From assembly GCA_023229525.1 (NCBI GenBank), contig JALNZC010000009.1, forward strand, positions 1-64,000: a DNA stretch of 64,000 nucleotides, written 5' to 3'. Shown here piece after piece: positions 60,590 to 64,000 of the stretch (positions are counted from its first letter, which is position 1; every line of letters starts with the position of its first letter). Origin of the DNA: Bacteroidales bacterium. Its GTDB lineage: Bacteria; Bacteroidota; Bacteroidia; Bacteroidales; FEN-979. Below the pieces are notes generated by a model, which had not been told where the DNA came from, did not search any database, and was given only the letters and a program-made list of their open reading frames with translations. The translations under genes were made by a program, and so were the position numbers.

Positions 60590-61921
60590 TTATTGTATGG
60601 GCTTTCCTACCGAAATATTTAGCCTCACCAGGTTGATTGCGTAATCGATCCGGTCTTTCAGCAGGCTTACGCGGCTTTCCTCCAGGGCTGTCTCAGCATC
60701 AAGAAGGTCGAGGTTGGTAATGGCCCCGCTTTTGAAACTCACGACCGCCAGGTTCAGAGCTTCTTCGGCTTGCTTTACCTGCAGGCTGCCCTGGTCGATC
60801 TTCTTCAGTGAAGCCTGGAGGCTTACCTGGTTCTGGAAGACTTCAGTAGAGACGTTACGGGTGGTTTCTTCCAGGTCTTGTTTCGTCATGCTTATCTCCG
60901 AGCTGGCTATCTTCATGTTGTTTGTGTGGCGGGTGGCTTCGAAAACAGGTACTTTCAAACCAACGCCTCCTGCCCAGTTTATCTGGAACTTGTTGAGGTC
61001 AGGGAAGTAGCCGTTCTTGAATCCCCCGTCAATAAAAGCACCTATGGAAGGGTTGTACTGAACTTTTACCGATTTCAGGTTCAGTTCGGCATGTTCCTGC
61101 CTCAGCCTTGCCATCACGAGTTCATAGCGGTGTTCCAGGGCGTATGTGATGAGGGAATCTGGTCTGATGCCGGGTTCTGTGGCAAGGAAACTACTCCTTA
61201 CCTTTAACTGACCTGAGACAGGCCAGCCAAGCAGTGAATTCAGGATGGCTGTCTGGGTTTGCCTGGATGTCTCGATGTCGACCTTTTGGTTCTCTGCATT
61301 GGAAAGCCTTACCTGGGTCGAAAGGACTTCGTACTGGGTCGATGACCCTGTTTCGGCCTTCTTTGTCACGAACGCCAGGTGTTTCTTCAGGGTGGCTATC
61401 TGTGTTTCCTTGATCTTGATAGCTTCCTGGAGGTAGATCAAGCTGTAGTATGATACGGAGGTTACCAGGGTGAGTTTCTGGCGGATGAGTTCCACATTCT
61501 TTTCCGACAGTTTTTTTGTGGACTCCTGCAGGCGGATGTTCCTCGCGGTCTTCTCAAAATCGTACAGGGTCTCGTAAACGCTCACTCCGGTATTGTAGTT
61601 GTTGTTGGGTGCAAAGTTGAAGTCGCCCAGGCCCGGGAAACTCACACTGGGAACGGGGTCGATGCGGGTATAACCGGCATCGGCTTCCACGACCGGGTAA
61701 TAGCCTGAACGGGCTAGCCCAATGGCCGCTCCGGCTGCATTGATGGTTTCCTGTGCTTTGACTACTGTAGGATAGGACTGGAGCACGGTTTGCAGTATCT
61801 GCGGAAGGCTGAGTGAGTCATTGCCGGGTAACTGGGGATCGGTTTTGATCCCCTGTGCGGATGTCATCCGTAGTGAACCTGTAATTAAGAGAGTAGTGAT
61901 AAGGCAAATTCTGAATTTCAT
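60590..61921 (-). CDS. TolC-family outer-membrane efflux protein
   Basis: ATG 61919-61921 gives a signal peptide (MKFRICLITTLLITGSLRMTSAQ) and overlaps the MFS gene's stop by 4 nt; an upstream in-frame start at 62005 is rejected because it lies inside that gene. The 443-residue protein has two OEP repeats with long helices (PTVVKAQETINAAGAAIGLARSGYYPVVEADAGYTR; NLAVVSFKSGAITNLDLLDAETALEESRVSLLKDRIDYAINLVRL). It forms the trimeric outer-membrane channel of the HlyD-EmrB-TolC pump. Third gene of the operon. Confidence 0.93.
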   Translation of the reverse strand: MKFRICLITTLLITGSLRMTSAQGIKTDPQLPGNDSLSLPQILQTVLQSYPTVVKAQETINAAGAAIGLARSGYYPVVEADAGYTRIDPVPSVSFPGLGDFNFAPNNNYNTGVSVYETLYDFEKTARNIRLQESTKKLSEKNVELIRQKLTLVTSVSYYSLIYLQEAIKIKETQIATLKKHLAFVTKKAETGSSTQYEVLSTQVRLSNAENQKVDIETSRQTQTAILNSLLGWPVSGQLKVRSSFLATEPGIRPDSLITYALEHRYELVMARLRQEHAELNLKSVKVQYNPSIGAFIDGGFKNGYFPDLNKFQINWAGGVGLKVPVFEATRHTNNMKIASSEISMTKQDLEETTRNVSTEVFQNQVSLQASLKKIDQGSLQVKQAEEALNLAVVSFKSGAITNLDLLDAETALEESRVSLLKDRIDYAINLVRLNISVGKPIQ

Positions 61922-63516
61922 GATCTTTTCTTTTTTAAACGTAAGAAAAACAGCGGTACCGAACTCAGGAGCGTGATCCCGGCGGCAAGCATGAAGTCGT
62001 CGCATACAGCTTGTATGAACGCCTGTTTGCTTACATTCGACATCAGCAGGATCTGCCCCTGACGCGTCGCCATGGAGCCGATACTGCCGGCCGTCCTTAC
62101 CAGGAAATCGCCGAGGTGAGCCGCGGTTGCCCTGAATACCGGGGAGTTCGGGTTGAGACCTTCCCCGTACAGCTGTGAGTGGTATATGTTTCTTGTGGTC
62201 AGCATGGTCGAGAGAAGAGCAACCCCGAAACTTCCGCCTACCTGTCGGATTACATTGATGATGCCCGAGGCCTGGCCCATCTTTACAATCGGAACATCCA
62301 GTGTAGCGACGGCGGTAAGCGGACTGAACATGAGGCCCATGGCTACTCCACGCATGTACATGGCGGTCATGATATAGCTCTGCTCGGTAAACAGCGACAG
62401 GAAGCCGTTCAGGTAAAAACTAAGGGCCAGCAGGAGTGCTCCTGCGATAATGGGAAGCCTGAGATTGATCTTGTTGGAGAAGATCCCGGCCAAAGGAGCT
62501 GTGATCCCCTGTATGATCCCGACGGGAAGAAAGATCGCTCCTGCCTGTATGGCCGTGTAACCGAGGCCGTTCTGCAGGTAGATAGGCAACAGAAAGGTAC
62601 TCCCGAACATCCCGATCCCGAAAATAAAGATCACCAGGTTGCTCACAGCGAAGTTGAAGTTTTTGAACAGGCTCAGGTCGATGAGAGGTTCCTTCACCAT
62701 CAGCTCGGTTGTGATGAATACGGCAAAGGCGATGATTGAGATCCCGAAACATGCCAGTACCACCGGAGAATGCCATCCCGCTGAATTGGTCATCGCAGTG
62801 CCTTCGGTGAGTCCGTAAAGCAATACCGGTAAAAAGATGCTCACCGAGATGAAACCCACGGCATCGAACGAACGGATATTCGGATTGCGATATTCTTTCT
62901 GAATGATGGCGGTGGCCAGCAAACCTGCTATTCCTATGGGAACGTTCACGTCGAAAATAAGGGGCCAGCTAAAGTTGTCGATCAGGTATCCGCCTATGAG
63001 CGGCCCGAAGGAAACCGAGGCAGCCGAAGCGATTGACCAGAAACCCAATGCCACCGCCCGTTGTTCCCTGGGGAATTCCCGGGTGATGATCCCCATGCCC
63101 ACAGGCATCAGCGCCCCGGCGCCTAATCCCTGGATCACCCGCGAGAAGATCAGGATGTCTTCGGTGGATGAATATCCGCAGAGAAAGGAACCGAAAGTGA
63201 AGAAAGCCAGTCCCAGGAAATAGATCCTTTTATAGCCGAAACGGTCGGCCATCCAAGCCGAAGTCGGCAGCATTACGGCCAGGGCCAGCATGTATGCCGT
63301 GATGACCCATTCGATCTTATCGAGCCCCACGCCGAAGGATGCCATGATCTTCGGAAGACCTACATTGACGATGGTCGCGTCAAGTACCGCCATGAAGGTC
63401 CCAATCATGATGTTTGCCAGCAGCCACCATTTGTAGCTGGGGCTGGCGGTATCGAAGGTGGCGTTCTGCGCCTTGATGAAATCGATGAAATGCCTGTGGG
63501 GTTTTAACAATGACAT
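61918..63516 (-). CDS. MFS drug:H+ antiporter, DHA2 (EmrB/QacA) family
   Basis: 532 residues with about 14 membrane helices, the DHA2 count. Motifs: NIMIGTFMAVLDATIVNVGLPKI in helix 1, motif A as GWMADR/WMADRFGYKRIYF between helices 2 and 3, and motif C-like GIITREFPREQRAVALGFWSIASAASVSFGPLIGGYL in helix 5. It exports drugs or toxic small molecules using the proton gradient, through the HlyD adaptor and TolC channel encoded on either side. Starts 1 nt after the HlyD stop. Confidence 0.93.
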   Translation of the reverse strand: MSLLKPHRHFIDFIKAQNATFDTASPSYKWWLLANIMIGTFMAVLDATIVNVGLPKIMASFGVGLDKIEWVITAYMLALAVMLPTSAWMADRFGYKRIYFLGLAFFTFGSFLCGYSSTEDILIFSRVIQGLGAGALMPVGMGIITREFPREQRAVALGFWSIASAASVSFGPLIGGYLIDNFSWPLIFDVNVPIGIAGLLATAIIQKEYRNPNIRSFDAVGFISVSIFLPVLLYGLTEGTAMTNSAGWHSPVVLACFGISIIAFAVFITTELMVKEPLIDLSLFKNFNFAVSNLVIFIFGIGMFGSTFLLPIYLQNGLGYTAIQAGAIFLPVGIIQGITAPLAGIFSNKINLRLPIIAGALLLALSFYLNGFLSLFTEQSYIMTAMYMRGVAMGLMFSPLTAVATLDVPIVKMGQASGIINVIRQVGGSFGVALLSTMLTTRNIYHSQLYGEGLNPNSPVFRATAAHLGDFLVRTAGSIGSMATRQGQILLMSNVSKQAFIQAVCDDFMLAAGITLLSSVPLFFLRLKKKRS

Positions 63517-63517
63517 C

Positions 63518-64000
63518 TTACCTGCGGATCTTTACAACGACCGACATGCCTGAGACAAGGCGTTTTGTAATTGTGCTGTCCCTGCTGTCGGAACTTTTAA
63601 TGGATATCTTGATCGGGATGCGCTGGGTTACCTTGGTGAAGTTCCCCGAAGCGTTGTTTGGAGGGATAAGCGAGAACTGGCCTGCGGTATTTGTCGAAAT
63701 GTTATATATGTTCCCGCTGAATTTCACTCCCGGGAACGCGTCTATTGTGAATTCGGCCTGCTGCCCCTCATGCATCCCCCCTACCTTTGTCTCTTCGAAA
63801 AAAGCCAGTACCCACTTCAGGGAATCGCGTGTGATGGTGAATACCGACTGCCCCGGCTGAAGGACGTCACCGGGCAGCAACCAGCGTTTTGCTATCCTGC
63901 CTGCCGAAGGTGCGTAAACGCGGGTGTTGCTGAGCTGGGTTTCGATGGTCCCGATCTGGGCAACTGCTGTGCGTATGCTCACTTCGGCGCTCTCAACCTG
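63518..64000 (-). CDS. HlyD/EmrA-type membrane-fusion protein, C-terminal part
   Basis: Frame open to the right window edge, so the N-terminus is missing. Visible: the end of the helical hairpin (VESAEVSIRTAVAQIGTIETQLSNTRVYAPSAGRIAKRWLLPGDVLQPGQSVFTI, the second lipoyl half) and the beta-barrel domain (WVLAFFEETKVGGMHEGQQAEFTIDAFPGVKFSGNIYNI), ending SGMSVVVKIRR. It bridges the EmrB-like pump and the TolC channel. First visible gene of the efflux operon; regulatory genes, if any, are outside the window. Confidence 0.92.
   Translation of the reverse strand, partial: QVESAEVSIRTAVAQIGTIETQLSNTRVYAPSAGRIAKRWLLPGDVLQPGQSVFTITRDSLKWVLAFFEETKVGGMHEGQQAEFTIDAFPGVKFSGNIYNISTNTAGQFSLIPPNNASGNFTKVTQRIPIKISIKSSDSRDSTITKRLVSGMSVVVKIRR

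Overview
The window looks like a chromosomal piece of an anaerobic or microaerophilic Bacteroidota (Bacteroidales-like) genome, probably environmental. The signs are type IX secretion C-terminal sorting domains, promoters with a TTTG ... TAnnTTTG layout, the rpmG-DUF4295-ftsY-rimO block, an ECF sigma/FecR pair, TonB-dependent uptake and many lipoproteins. No rRNA, tRNA or CRISPR array was recognised.

Layout. 1-8.5 kb: end of an Na+/solute symporter, ogt, a CAP/SPOR protein, a GH172-like lipoprotein and a GH63-like glycosidase split by a frameshift. 8.9-16.3 kb: two T9SS cargo proteins; the second is a three-module giant broken by a frameshift. 16.4-23 kb: an intact GH63-like enzyme, a debranching-enzyme-like protein and a HAD phosphatase. 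23-33 kb: mostly housekeeping (radical SAM protein, C1 peptidase, aat, class III aminotransferase, SDR, xerD, rpmG, DUF4295, ftsY, rimO, YwqK-like). 34-38 kb: a surface-protein / TonB-receptor / beta-propeller-lipoprotein trio that resembles a corrinoid (BtuB/BtuG-type) uptake locus. 39 kb: clpS, then a 575-bp geneless stretch with a good promoter, large dyads and a stop-poor, hairpin-rich body, which I propose as an unidentified structured RNA. 40-44.5 kb: 5-alpha-reductase-like enzyme, epimerase, SRPBCC-GyrI protein, and a complete IS with matching ends and a 6-bp target duplication. 44.5-48 kb: a rhodanese-EgtD fusion, read here as EanB+EanA (oxygen-independent ergothioneine synthesis), interrupted by one in-frame amber codon and cut at its 3' end by the IS. 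49-53.6 kb: sigma/FecR pair between two related surface proteins. 53.7-58.6 kb: a second C1 peptidase, a LytS/LytTR two-component pair, a PD40-protein remnant and a FISUMP protein. 58.6-64 kb: DUF4403 lipoprotein and an HlyD-EmrB-TolC efflux operon that runs off the right edge.

Two signals run across the window. First, there is a family of perfect-period 7-9 nt tandem arrays between genes, often starting at a stop codon or ending just before a start codon. Nearly all have the C/T-rich strand on +, whatever the direction of the neighbouring genes. One heptamer array also lies in frame inside a glycosidase gene. Second, several genes are broken by single-base events (frameshifts near 6,880, 14,155 and 57,090; amber at 46,035), which could be real decay or consensus errors.
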